DNA of 5,830 nucleotides from Prevotellaceae bacterium. GTDB lineage: Bacteria; Bacteroidota; Bacteroidia; Bacteroidales; UBA932. The translations under genes were made by a program, and so were the position numbers. Position 1 is the stretch's first letter. Every line of letters starts with the position of its first letter. The notes below the pieces were generated by a model. It was not told where the DNA came from. It saw nothing but the letters and a program-made list of their open reading frames with translations, and did no database searches. Location: contig JAISDR010000230.1 in the NCBI GenBank assembly GCA_031264645.1, forward strand, positions 1 through 5,830, in the 5' to 3' direction. This document shows positions 1 to 5,830 of this stretch, piece after piece.

Positions 1-38
1 CGTAAGAAAATTTTAAATTATATATAAATCAAATTGAG

Positions 39-1568
39 ATGAAGAATTATAAAAACAGTTTCAGAAACACACTGATGGCGCTGCTGGGCGGCGTCATGCT
101 TTGTGTGGCATGCGGGAAGGACGATGATCCGGACGATCCGGACAATCCCAAAAGCGCAGCGTGCGAAATCGTATCATTCACTGTAAACGGCGAGGCATGG
201 AGCATCAGCGGTACGAACATTACTCACGCTTATCCGGCGGAAACGGCGGAAACAGGCCTTACGCCGACAATTACCCTGTCGACCGGCGCAACGGTAAACC
301 CGCCGTCAGGCGAGGCGCAGAATTTCTTTGCCGGGCAGGGCGTAACATACACTGTTACGGCAGAGGACGGCGTAACGACGAAAACGTACACGGTCAAAGC
401 GACGAGAACGCTATACTCGGGATGCGAAATCGTGTCGTTCAATGTGGACGGCACAGACTGGGACATTAACGATACGGCAATTACTTATGTCTATCCGGCG
501 GGAACATCTGAAACGCCGTTAACGCCTGCCATTACTCTGTCGCAGGGCGCAAGCGTGAATCCGCCGTCAGGCGAGGCGCTGAATTTCTTTACGGAGCAGG
601 GCGTAACATACACTGTTACGGCAGAGGACGGCGTAACGACGAAAACCTACATGGCCAAAGCGACAAAAATGTTCCCGATTGAAGAATATTTGAGTACAAG
701 AACTTTGCGCCCGATTGAGTCTGCAATAATCAATACCGCCAACGAATCGGAGGCAACAGTAAGGCTGGGCGAAATAACCGAGCATTTGATTTGGACGGAA
801 ATCCGTTATGTACAATCCAACGGAAACTACAGTGAAATAATACGCAGATATAACGACCAGCCGGAAACGCTGCTCTGTACAAATATTAAACGCGGCGAGA
901 AAATCCAAATCCGTTGTGCATATAATCCGCCGGAGATTTCCGATGAAATCGAAATCGTTACCGAATGGACAGACGGCAGTCTTTTCATGCTAAAATATGA
1001 CCGCAGAGACTGGACAGTTTTGCCGAAAGGCGGCTATCATCCCTGGGATGATCAGCCTAGAATGTATCCGGAAGAATCGCCTTTCTGGCGATGGCCATCC
1101 GGTCATCCGATGCTGCTTGTTGATGAGTACCCTAATAGCGCATGGCATTCAAGAATCGGTACTCCTTTGCCGCAGGCGCTTATAATCGACATGAAAGAGT
1201 CGAGAAAGGTTACCGAAGTTGTGCTTGGCAATATCTACGACGGCTACTGGAATCACATAGAGCTTTATTTGACAAACGATCTGCCGATACCCGACTATGA
1301 GACATATACGGTAGACTGGAATCCGGATATGAATTCGCGGATATCTGCCTATGAGAACTGGATGTATATAATGAGGGAAAAGATACCCGGCGAACTGCCG
1401 GCTGAATCATGGGGTTCTCCGGCAGCGCAGGTGCAGTCTAAGGGAGAGTCCAGTTTGCCTGTTCTCCTGCCGCAAACAATGCAGGGACGTTTTCTGATTG
1501 TTCTGTTTCCCGACAGTCGGGACATGACTTATATTTACGCTAACAATATTGAGGTTTACTCCGAATAA
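39..1568 (+). CDS. Surface-type lipoprotein with two DUF5018-like modules and a discoidin-like C-terminal domain
   Basis: This is a predicted exported lipoprotein of 509 residues. The N-terminus is a lipoprotein signal peptide: basic residues, a hydrophobic core at about 11-24, and a lipobox ending at Cys25 (L-C-V-A-C). The mature start, C-G-K-D-D-D followed by a D/P-rich linker, resembles the acidic export signal that sends Bacteroidota lipoproteins to the cell surface. Two tandem modules of about 83 residues (42-124 and 129-210) carry the LTPxITLSxGAxVNPPSG and VTYTVTAEDG patterns of the DUF5018 family. Residues about 213-340 resemble DUF4998-type domains (weak, from memory). Residues about 355-508 look like an F5/8-type (discoidin, carbohydrate-binding) fold, with an AWHSRIG stretch, a PLPQALIIDM strand and a final GRFLIVLFPDS...NNIEVYSE. 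A role in surface glycan binding is inferred, and no catalytic motif was seen. The ATG at 39 is chosen because it supplies the basic start of the signal peptide. No SusC/SusD partner lies in the window. Confidence 0.85.
   Translation: MKNYKNSFRNTLMALLGGVMLCVACGKDDDPDDPDNPKSAACEIVSFTVNGEAWSISGTNITHAYPAETAETGLTPTITLSTGATVNPPSGEAQNFFAGQGVTYTVTAEDGVTTKTYTVKATRTLYSGCEIVSFNVDGTDWDINDTAITYVYPAGTSETPLTPAITLSQGASVNPPSGEALNFFTEQGVTYTVTAEDGVTTKTYMAKATKMFPIEEYLSTRTLRPIESAIINTANESEATVRLGEITEHLIWTEIRYVQSNGNYSEIIRRYNDQPETLLCTNIKRGEKIQIRCAYNPPEISDEIEIVTEWTDGSLFMLKYDRRDWTVLPKGGYHPWDDQPRMYPEESPFWRWPSGHPMLLVDEYPNSAWHSRIGTPLPQALIIDMKESRKVTEVVLGNIYDGYWNHIELYLTNDLPIPDYETYTVDWNPDMNSRISAYENWMYIMREKIPGELPAESWGSPAAQVQSKGESSLPVLLPQTMQGRFLIVLFPDSRDMTYIYANNIEVYSE
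162..683 (+). repeat. Tandem 261-bp coding duplication (two DUF5018-like modules)
   Basis: Two in-frame units, 162-422 and 423-683, are offset by exactly 261 bp (87 codons). Both begin with TGCGAAATCGT, encoding Cys-Glu-Ile-Val. The best-conserved block is 51 bp with no mismatch (335-385 against 596-646), and an 18-bp block is also identical (300-317 against 561-578). Elsewhere the units differ at many positions. The pattern points to an internal duplication followed either by divergence or by partial gene conversion that kept the 3' half alike. Confidence 0.9.
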
Positions 1569-1595
1569 TTTGTTTAAAGAGATGAGAATCTGAAT

Positions 1596-1618
1596 CAGGA
1601 TTTCAGGATTAACAGGAT
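1596..1618. repeat. Triple CAGGAT intergenic repeat
   Basis: Three copies of CAGGAT lie at 1596-1601, 1604-1609 and 1613-1618, separated by TT and TAA, just after the lipoprotein stop codon. Read on the other strand this is an ATCCTG series of the kind I recall scattered between genes in several bacterial genomes. That recollection was not checked here. The last copy abuts the terminator stem. Confidence 0.6.
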
Positions 1619-1660
1619 AAAGAGGAAGATTAAACGCTTTGTTTAATCTTTCTCTTTTTT
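1619..1660 (+). terminator. Rho-independent terminator after the lipoprotein gene
   Basis: A long hairpin pairs 1619-1635 with 1641-1657 around a 5-base loop (GCTTT). The core AAGATTAAAC/GTTTAATCTT is perfect, and the outer stem continues with AAAGAG/CTCTTT across one G-T wobble at 1625/1651. A T-run at 1655-1660 overlaps the end of the stem. It sits about 50 bp after the lipoprotein stop and ends just before the metG promoter, so it should separate the two transcripts. The stem is A/T-rich but long. Confidence 0.8.
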
Positions 1661-1668
1661 CTTCTCCG

Positions 1669-1700
1669 TTTGCATATTTATACATTTGTCACTACCTTTG
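1669..1700 (+). promoter_or_regulatory. Bacteroidota-type promoter for metG
   Basis: A -33 element TTTG (1669-1672) is followed after 20 bp by TACCTTTG (1693-1700), an exact match to the Bacteroidota -7 consensus TAnnTTTG. The expected transcript start near 1706-1708 gives a leader of roughly 27 bases before the ATG at 1734. A second TAnnTTTG (TACATTTG, 1681-1688) lies 12 bp upstream but has no TTTG at the right distance. No Shine-Dalgarno sequence is seen before the metG start, which is common in this phylum. Confidence 0.72.
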
Positions 1701-1733
1701 TCCTTCTGAAAGATAAAGATAAAAACAGTACAA

Positions 1734-3767
1734 ATGTATAAAAGATACTTAATTACATCGGCTTTACCTTACGCAAACGGACCTGTTCACATTGGACATT
1801 TAGCCGGGGTTTATATTCCTGCCGATATATATGCGCGCTATCTGCGCCTGAGAGGACACGATGTTGTATTTATAGGAGGCTCGGACGAGCATGGAGTGCC
1901 GATCACCATAAAGGCAAGGCGTTTAGGCGTTTCGCCACAGGATGTGGTTGATAAATATCACAGTTTGATAAAAGACTCGTTTGAGCGTTTTGGGATAACG
2001 TTTGATATTTATTCGAGAACAACTTCCCGCATACACCATGAGACTGCTTCGGCTTTTTTCAGAAAGCTTTATGACGATGGAAAATTTATTGAACAGACCT
2101 CGGAACAGTTTTATGACGAGGAATCCGGACAGTTTCTTGCCGACAGGTATATTGCAGGAACATGCCCAAGGTGCGGCAACGAAAAGGCATACGGCGACCA
2201 GTGTGAATCATGCGGAAGCACTCTCAGTCCAAACGAGTTGATAAATCCGAAATCGACAATCAGCGGCAGCGTACCCGTTCTTCGCTCGACCTCGCACTGG
2301 TATTTGCCTTTGGACCGGTATCAGGATTTTCTGGAAGACTGGATTTTGAACAGTCATAAAGAGTGGAAAACAAATGTTTACGGACAGTGTAAATCGTGGC
2401 TGGATCAGGGATTGCAGCCGCGTGCGGTGAGTCGCGACCTTTCGTGGGGAGTGCCTATTCCCGTCGAAGGCGCCGAAGGAAAAGTGCTGTACGTGTGGTT
2501 TGACGCCCCGATAGGCTATATATCAAATACAAAGGAGCTTTTGCCCGACACATGGGAATTATACTGGAAAGATGCAGAAACAAAACTCGTACATTTTATT
2601 GGGAAGGATAATATTGTGTTTCACTGCATTGTCTTTCCGGCAATGCTGAAAGCTCACGGCGATTATATTCTTCCGGACAATGTGCCTGCAAATGAATTCC
2701 TGAATCTCGAAGGGAGAAAAATTTCCACTACGGAAAACTGGGCTATCTGGCTGCACGAGTATCTCGACGACTTGCCGGGCAAGGAAGATGTACTGCGGTA
2801 TGCGCTTTGTGCAAATGCTCCGGAAACCAAGGATAACGATTTCACATGGAAGGATTTCCAGACGCGCAACAACAGCGAGCTGGTAGCTATTTTAGGTAAT
2901 TTTGTCAATCGGGCATTAGTGCTGACACAGAAATATTTTCAGGGAAAAGTTCCAAAGGCTAATGCTTTTACCGGCTTTGACAGTGAAATAATTGCAGAAA
3001 TTCCGGTAATCAGGAAAGAAGTCGAAAATCACATCGAAACCTTCAAATTCAGGGAAGCGCTGAAAAAAGCCATGGATCTGTCGCGTTTGGGCAATAAATA
3101 TTTAGCAGATACCGAACCGTGGAAACTCGCCGCAACAGATATGGACAGGGTTTCGACGATTTTGAACATATCCCTGCAGATAACTGCAAACCTTTCCATT
3201 ATCCTCGAACCGTTTTTGCCGTTTACGGTAAAAAAATTGCGTAAGATGTTGAATATTGACGCCCTGGACTGGGACAGACTTGGCGAAACCGGTCTTTTAC
3301 CCGAAGGATACCGGTTAGCCGTTCCCGAATTGCTTTTCGACAAAATTGAGGACAGTGTTATTGAAGCTCAGATAAGTAAATTGGAGGCAACTAAAAAATC
3401 CAATGCTCCCGCTACTGCCGGAAATATCGCGCCTCAAAAGGAAACAGTTCAGTTCGATGATTTCGGGAAAATGGATATTCGTACTGTAACAGTCGTCGCT
3501 GCCGAACGCGTGCCTAAAACGGATAAGCTGCTGAAGTTGACTATTGATACGGGTATCGATACACGGACTATTGTGTCGGGAATAGCGGAATTTTACAAGC
3601 CCGAAGAGATAATCGGCAAACAGGTCAGCGTCTTGCTCAACCTCGCTCCAAGAAAAATCAAGGGGATAGAATCACAGGGAATGATACTCATGGCGAAAAA
3701 TTCTTCCGGAAAAATGTGTCTGGTGCAACCCTCGGAAATAATGGATAATGGAGCGGAAATAGGATAA
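1734..3767 (+). CDS. metG: Methionyl-tRNA synthetase
   Basis: This cytoplasmic enzyme charges tRNA-Met with methionine using ATP, for both initiation and elongation. The 677-residue protein is complete and close to the length I recall for Bacteroides homologues. The class I signature is HIGH at 19-22, within [13 protein letters not shown] zinc knuckle has Cys144, Cys147, Cys157 and Cys160 (C-x2-C-x9-C-x2-C). The KMSKS loop is the variant KISTT at 329-333, in [13 protein letters not shown]; Bacteroides enzymes carry a similar KISTS, so this is a lineage form and not a defect. The anticodon-binding helical domain follows, including [11 protein letters not shown] and a [13 protein letters not shown] stretch. 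Residues about 574-677 form the extra C-terminal tRNA-binding (EMAP/Arc1p-like) domain, including [23 protein letters not shown] and [15 protein letters not shown]. The ATG at 1734 gives the usual [16 protein letters not shown] start. It appears to be monocistronic from its own promoter. Confidence 0.98.
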   Translation: MYKRYLITSALPYANGPVHIGHLAGVYIPADIYARYLRLRGHDVVFIGGSDEHGVPITIKARRLGVSPQDVVDKYHSLIKDSFERFGITFDIYSRTTSRIHHETASAFFRKLYDDGKFIEQTSEQFYDEESGQFLADRYIAGTCPRCGNEKAYGDQCESCGSTLSPNELINPKSTISGSVPVLRSTSHWYLPLDRYQDFLEDWILNSHKEWKTNVYGQCKSWLDQGLQPRAVSRDLSWGVPIPVEGAEGKVLYVWFDAPIGYISNTKELLPDTWELYWKDAETKLVHFIGKDNIVFHCIVFPAMLKAHGDYILPDNVPANEFLNLEGRKISTTENWAIWLHEYLDDLPGKEDVLRYALCANAPETKDNDFTWKDFQTRNNSELVAILGNFVNRALVLTQKYFQGKVPKANAFTGFDSEIIAEIPVIRKEVENHIETFKFREALKKAMDLSRLGNKYLADTEPWKLAATDMDRVSTILNISLQITANLSIILEPFLPFTVKKLRKMLNIDALDWDRLGETGLLPEGYRLAVPELLFDKIEDSVIEAQISKLEATKKSNAPATAGNIAPQKETVQFDDFGKMDIRTVTVVAAERVPKTDKLLKLTIDTGIDTRTIVSGIAEFYKPEEIIGKQVSVLLNLAPRKIKGIESQGMILMAKNSSGKMCLVQPSEIMDNGAEIG

Positions 3768-3833
3768 ACTTTTAGTTGGGAATAGATAGAATTTATTTCG
3801 GTAAGTCACTGTAAATATGGATATATTTCTAAT

Positions 3834-3856
3834 ATTGATAAATATTTTTTATCAAT
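3834..3856. repeat. AT-rich inverted repeat between metG and the envelope operon
   Basis: ATTGATAAA (3834-3842) pairs perfectly with TTTATCAAT (3848-3856) around a 5-base loop. It could be a weak metG terminator, but it contains only one G-C pair and no T-run follows it. It could also be an operator, because its right arm overlaps the weak -33 element proposed for the next gene. In such an AT-rich stretch, chance is also possible. Confidence 0.4.
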
Positions 3857-3878
3857 TTCAAAATTTGACGTAAATTTG
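3848..3878 (+). promoter_or_regulatory. Candidate promoter for the OmpA-like/DivIC/CvpA operon
   Basis: TAAATTTG (3871-3878) matches the Bacteroidota -7 consensus TAnnTTTG exactly. At 19 bp upstream there is only TTTA (3848-3851) in place of TTTG, so the -33 element is weak. Transcription would start near 3885, about 29 bases before the ATG at 3914. The AT-rich context makes a chance -7 match possible. The A-rich, SD-free run before the ATG (TTATAAAAGTAAATAAA) is typical of Bacteroidota translation starts. Confidence 0.5.
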
Positions 3879-3913
3879 AGGCAAAATTTTTAACTGTTAT
3901 AAAAGTAAATAAA

Positions 3914-4807
3914 ATGAAAAAAATTAGTATTTTAATTATCTTCTGCCTTTTAGCTTTCACTTCATGTGTGACGTCTAAAAAATATAAAGAATTGGAGTCA
4001 AGTTATAACAAACTGAAAAACAATTATGAGAATCTGAATGTGAAATCGAAGGAACAGACAAACAAACTCAAACAACTGACTGACGACATCGCCAAACTGA
4101 ACAGTGAGGCTGATGCATTGAGAGAACAAAGCAGGACTATGAAAAAACAGTACGAAGATTTACAAACCGTGCAGAAAAATCTCTCGAATACCTCGCAAAA
4201 GGAGATGCAAGAACTGCTGAAGAAAATTCAACAAAGCGAAGAATCCCTTCAACAAAAGGAAGATGAGTTGAGGGAAAAGAACAAAAAGTATATGGAATTG
4301 CAGGCGGCGATGGAAAAACAGGCTGAAGCTCTGGCTATGCTAAAACAAAAAGTTACGGATGCTCTGATTGGTTTCGAAGGTAAGGGACTGTCGGTTGTCC
4401 AGAAAAACGGCAAAGTATATGTCTCTGTAGATGAAAAATTACTGTTCAAATCCGGAAAATGGGACATAGAAAAACCCGGACTGGAAGCCTTGGCGGAAGT
4501 TAGCAAAATACTTGAACAGAACACGGATATCAACATAGTCGTCGAAGGGCATACCGACAATGTAAAATATTCGGGAACGGGAGTTTTGCTCGACAATTGG
4601 GATTTGAGCGTCAAAAGGGCAACGACCGTCGTGCGTACTCTTCTGAAAAACACAACAATCGACCCGAAGAGAATAACAGCTGCCGGTCGTGGTGAATTTG
4701 TTCCGCTGGATACGAATGAAACAAATGAGGGCAAACAGAAAAACAGAAGAACGGAAATAATCCTTACTCCAAAATTCGATGAATTGCTGGATATCCTGAA
4801 TCATTAA
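3914..4807 (+). CDS. OmpA-family peptidoglycan-binding lipoprotein with long coiled coil
   Basis: This 297-residue envelope lipoprotein is predicted to link the outer membrane to peptidoglycan. The signal peptide (MKKISILIIFCLLAFTSC) ends at lipidation Cys18. Residues about 22-147 are charged, rich in Lys, Glu and Gln, with heptad-like Leu spacing, so a long coiled coil is expected. Residues about 165-285 form an OmpA C-terminal (OmpA/MotB) domain: EGHTDN at 211-216, NWDLSVKRATTVV at 228-240, GRGEFVPLDTN at 258-268, and EGKQKNRRTEIIL at 272-284. Asp215 and Arg235 match the pair known to hold the diaminopimelate peptide in OmpA. There is no N-terminal beta-barrel, so it is not a porin. It is the first gene of a likely operon; its stop codon lies 2 bp before the DivIC-like start. 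This link suggests, by inference, a role in envelope attachment or constriction during division. A general cell-shape lipoprotein is the alternative. Confidence 0.92.
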   Translation: MKKISILIIFCLLAFTSCVTSKKYKELESSYNKLKNNYENLNVKSKEQTNKLKQLTDDIAKLNSEADALREQSRTMKKQYEDLQTVQKNLSNTSQKEMQELLKKIQQSEESLQQKEDELREKNKKYMELQAAMEKQAEALAMLKQKVTDALIGFEGKGLSVVQKNGKVYVSVDEKLLFKSGKWDIEKPGLEALAEVSKILEQNTDINIVVEGHTDNVKYSGTGVLLDNWDLSVKRATTVVRTLLKNTTIDPKRITAAGRGEFVPLDTNETNEGKQKNRRTEIILTPKFDELLDILNH

Positions 4808-4809
4808 GA

Positions 4810-5091
4810 ATGAATAAAAAGTTCTTGAAATACTGCAAAAACAGGAGAATGATTACTGTTGTGATATTCATGACATGGGTGATGTTTTTTGATGATATCA
4901 GCATTCCCAAATGGGTGAGCCAGAAGAGAAACACTAAAAATATTCTTGAACAAATCGAAACTCTGGAAAATAAAACCAAGGAACTGGAAGAACGGCTAAA
5001 ATATAAAAACAACAGGGACACTATCGAAAAATTTGCACGCGAGAATTACTATATGAAACGCAATAATGAAGTTATATATATTTTTGATTGA
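4810..5091 (+). CDS. FtsB/DivIC-type septum formation initiator protein
   Basis: This 93-residue bitopic inner-membrane protein belongs to the FtsB/DivIC family, which works with FtsL and FtsQ/DivIB to activate septal peptidoglycan synthesis. The sequence shows a short basic cytoplasmic N-terminus (1-13), one membrane segment at about 14-27 (MITVVIFMTWVMFF) and then FDD, as in many Bacteroidota members. A coiled coil follows at about 37-68 (KNILEQIETLENKTKELEERL). It ends with the family's C-terminal signature, EKFARENYYMKRNNEVIYIFD at 73-93 (Phe75, Ala76, Arg77, Tyr80, Met82, Glu87 and Ile89 being typical). The length is normal. The start is 2 bp after the OmpA-like stop, and the last 26 bp overlap the CvpA gene, so translational coupling is likely. 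FtsB and DivIC cannot be told apart at this length, so no gene symbol is given. Confidence 0.88.
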   Translation: MNKKFLKYCKNRRMITVVIFMTWVMFFDDISIPKWVSQKRNTKNILEQIETLENKTKELEERLKYKNNRDTIEKFARENYYMKRNNEVIYIFD

Positions 5092-5614
5092 TCTGGAGAG
5101 TTTTTCTGTTTTCGATCTGATTTTTTTAATTGCAATTGCCATATCCGTAATCAGTGGCTTTGTAAAAGGATTTGCACGGCAACTGCTTGGTTTGGCGGGT
5201 ATTTTAATCGGAACTTATTGCTCATATAAACTGTCTTTGGGACTGACCGAATGGTGGCGCGGTCATTTCAATATCGACGCCGATGTGATGAAGATTGTCG
5301 TGTTTATTATCCTCTCATCAATAATTTATGCGCTTGTTTTGTGGCTCGCCATGCTGTTAGGTAAAATGCTGAAAATGGCTATGCTGAACTGGATTAACAG
5401 ACTGTTTGGAATGCTTTTCGGAGCAATCAAGGTTATAATAATATTTAGCGCTCTGGCATACGCAATCCATTTTTTGAAACAGACAGGCGTAGAAATTAAA
5501 GATATAGACAAATCAATAGCGTACGGTTACCTTATCCAAATTGCAAATTCGGTATTTTTCTTTTTTGAATCTTCAACAGAAAGGGCATTGCAAATTGCCT
5601 TATCCGTAACTTGA
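5066..5614 (+). CDS. cvpA: CvpA-family inner-membrane protein
   Basis: This 182-residue polytopic inner-membrane protein belongs to the CvpA (colicin V production) family. The molecular function of the family is not settled; E. coli CvpA is known for roles in colicin V secretion and in envelope stress or bile tolerance. Four membrane segments are visible at about 16-32, 38-60, 76-98 and 115-137. The family motifs are SGFVKGFARQL at 30-40 after the first helix and NRLFGMLFGAIK at 111-122 before the last helix. The C-terminal 45 residues are mostly polar with a hydrophobic patch, VFFFFESS. The ATG at 5066 overlaps the DivIC-like gene by 26 bp. No other ATG lies upstream of the first helix; a TTG at 5084 is a possible later start and would shorten the overlap to 8 bp. 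It is the last gene of the envelope operon. Confidence 0.88.
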   Translation: MKLYIFLIDLESFSVFDLIFLIAIAISVISGFVKGFARQLLGLAGILIGTYCSYKLSLGLTEWWRGHFNIDADVMKIVVFIILSSIIYALVLWLAMLLGKMLKMAMLNWINRLFGMLFGAIKVIIIFSALAYAIHFLKQTGVEIKDIDKSIAYGYLIQIANSVFFFFESSTERALQIALSVT

Positions 5615-5616
5615 AG

Positions 5617-5830
5617 CTAAAATCCGAATCCTTCTATTTCTTTTTCTTCCTTTTCCTGTTCCTCGAACGGTTTTGCCTGTCCCTGCACTGCGTGACCCTC
5701 GACATGGATTGCGCGGAAAGGACGCACGGGGCAAATAAATTCGCATCCGCCGCATCCTACGCATATTTCGACATTTATCTGGGGAATCGTCAGACTGTCT
5801 TTATATGGAACCATTGTAACAGCCTGTGTG
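5617..5830 (-). CDS. C-terminal part of a 4Fe-4S (polyferredoxin-like) protein, cut by the window edge
   Basis: This minus-strand reading frame runs off the right edge, so only the last 70 or so residues are visible. It holds a [4Fe-4S] binding motif, CVGCGGCEFICP (C-x2-C-x2-C-x3-C-P), then VRPFRAIHVEG and a strongly acidic tail rich in Glu and Lys that ends EGFGF. An internal ATG at 5814 could be taken as the start of a 65-residue ferredoxin. However, the frame stays open upstream of it and reads T-Q-A-V, which is how the residues after a previous cluster motif (C-P-T-Q-A-V) would look. The protein is therefore more likely a larger multi-cluster electron-transfer protein, as I recall in Bacteroidales. 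The partner and the reaction cannot be told from this fragment. It converges on the CvpA gene with only 2 bp between the stops (TAG, read from 5619 to 5617). Confidence 0.82.
   Translation of the reverse strand, partial: TQAVTMVPYKDSLTIPQINVEICVGCGGCEFICPVRPFRAIHVEGHAVQGQAKPFEEQEKEEKEIEGFGF

Noticed and set aside
1..38. Promoter for the lipoprotein gene
   Set aside because: The 38 AT-rich bases contain no TTTG or TAnnTTTG element. The promoter, if adjacent, lies left of the window.
567..908. 113-codon open frame on the minus strand inside the lipoprotein gene
   Set aside because: It is opposite a well-supported coding frame, shows no domain, and part of it is simply the complement of the second repeat module.
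1407..1685. 92-codon minus-strand open frame across the lipoprotein end and the intergenic region
   Set aside because: It runs through the terminator hairpin and the CAGGAT repeat and has no protein-like features. The NPVNPE-like stretch in it comes from the repeat itself.
4249..4734. 161-codon open frame on the minus strand inside the OmpA-like gene
   Set aside because: It is Ser/Phe-rich, has no recognisable motif and lies fully opposite a gene with clear OmpA signatures. It is a by-product of that gene's codon use.
5540..5596. ATTGCAAATT present twice (5540-5549 and 5587-5596) near the end of the CvpA gene
   Set aside because: Both copies are inside coding sequence and encode similar Gln-Ile-Ala stretches. 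A 10-bp AT-rich repeat is easily due to chance.
5571..5616. CTTCAA/TTGAAG inverted repeat as a terminator for the CvpA gene
   Set aside because: The arms are only 6 bp and 34 bases apart, and no T-run follows directly. No convincing terminator is visible between the convergent genes.

Overview
The window looks like chromosomal DNA from a member of the phylum Bacteroidota, probably the order Bacteroidales. Several signs agree: a methionyl-tRNA synthetase of the Bacteroides type (KISTx signature, one four-cysteine zinc knuckle, C-terminal tRNA-binding domain), a surface-type lipoprotein with DUF5018-like modules, a well-formed Bacteroidota promoter (TTTG, 20 bp, TAnnTTTG), and starts without obvious Shine-Dalgarno sequences. 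The placement comes from remembered family features, not from a search.

Layout. (a) 39-1568: a 509-residue secreted lipoprotein with two tandem near-copies of a DUF5018-like module, a middle domain and a discoidin-like C-terminus. (b) 1569-1733: a short intergenic stretch holding a triple CAGGAT repeat, a strong hairpin terminator and the metG promoter, almost end to end. (c) 1734-3767: metG, complete. (d) 3768-3913: an AT-rich intergenic stretch with a 9-bp inverted repeat and a weaker promoter-like sequence. (e) 3914-5614: three tightly packed genes, namely an OmpA-family peptidoglycan-binding lipoprotein with a long coiled coil, a small FtsB/DivIC-type divisome protein, and a CvpA-family membrane protein. 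Spacing is 2 bp between the first pair and a 26-bp overlap between the second. (f) 5617 to the right edge, minus strand: the C-terminal end of an iron-sulfur (polyferredoxin-like) protein that runs out of the window and converges on the CvpA gene with only 2 bp between stop codons.

How the genes relate. The OmpA-like/DivIC/CvpA cluster reads as one cell-envelope and division operon: an outer-membrane lipoprotein that grips peptidoglycan, a septum-forming inner-membrane protein and a polytopic inner-membrane protein. metG appears to be a separate unit with its own promoter. The first lipoprotein is the most accessory-looking gene: it is richer in G+C in its repeat region (35 of 60 bases in 241-300, against 20 of 60 in 5281-5340) and contains a recent internal duplication.

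I found no CRISPR array, tRNA, rRNA, insertion sequence, defence system or clear new multi-gene system. The points most worth a second look are the internal duplication in the lipoprotein, the intergenic CAGGAT repeat, and the envelope/division operon.
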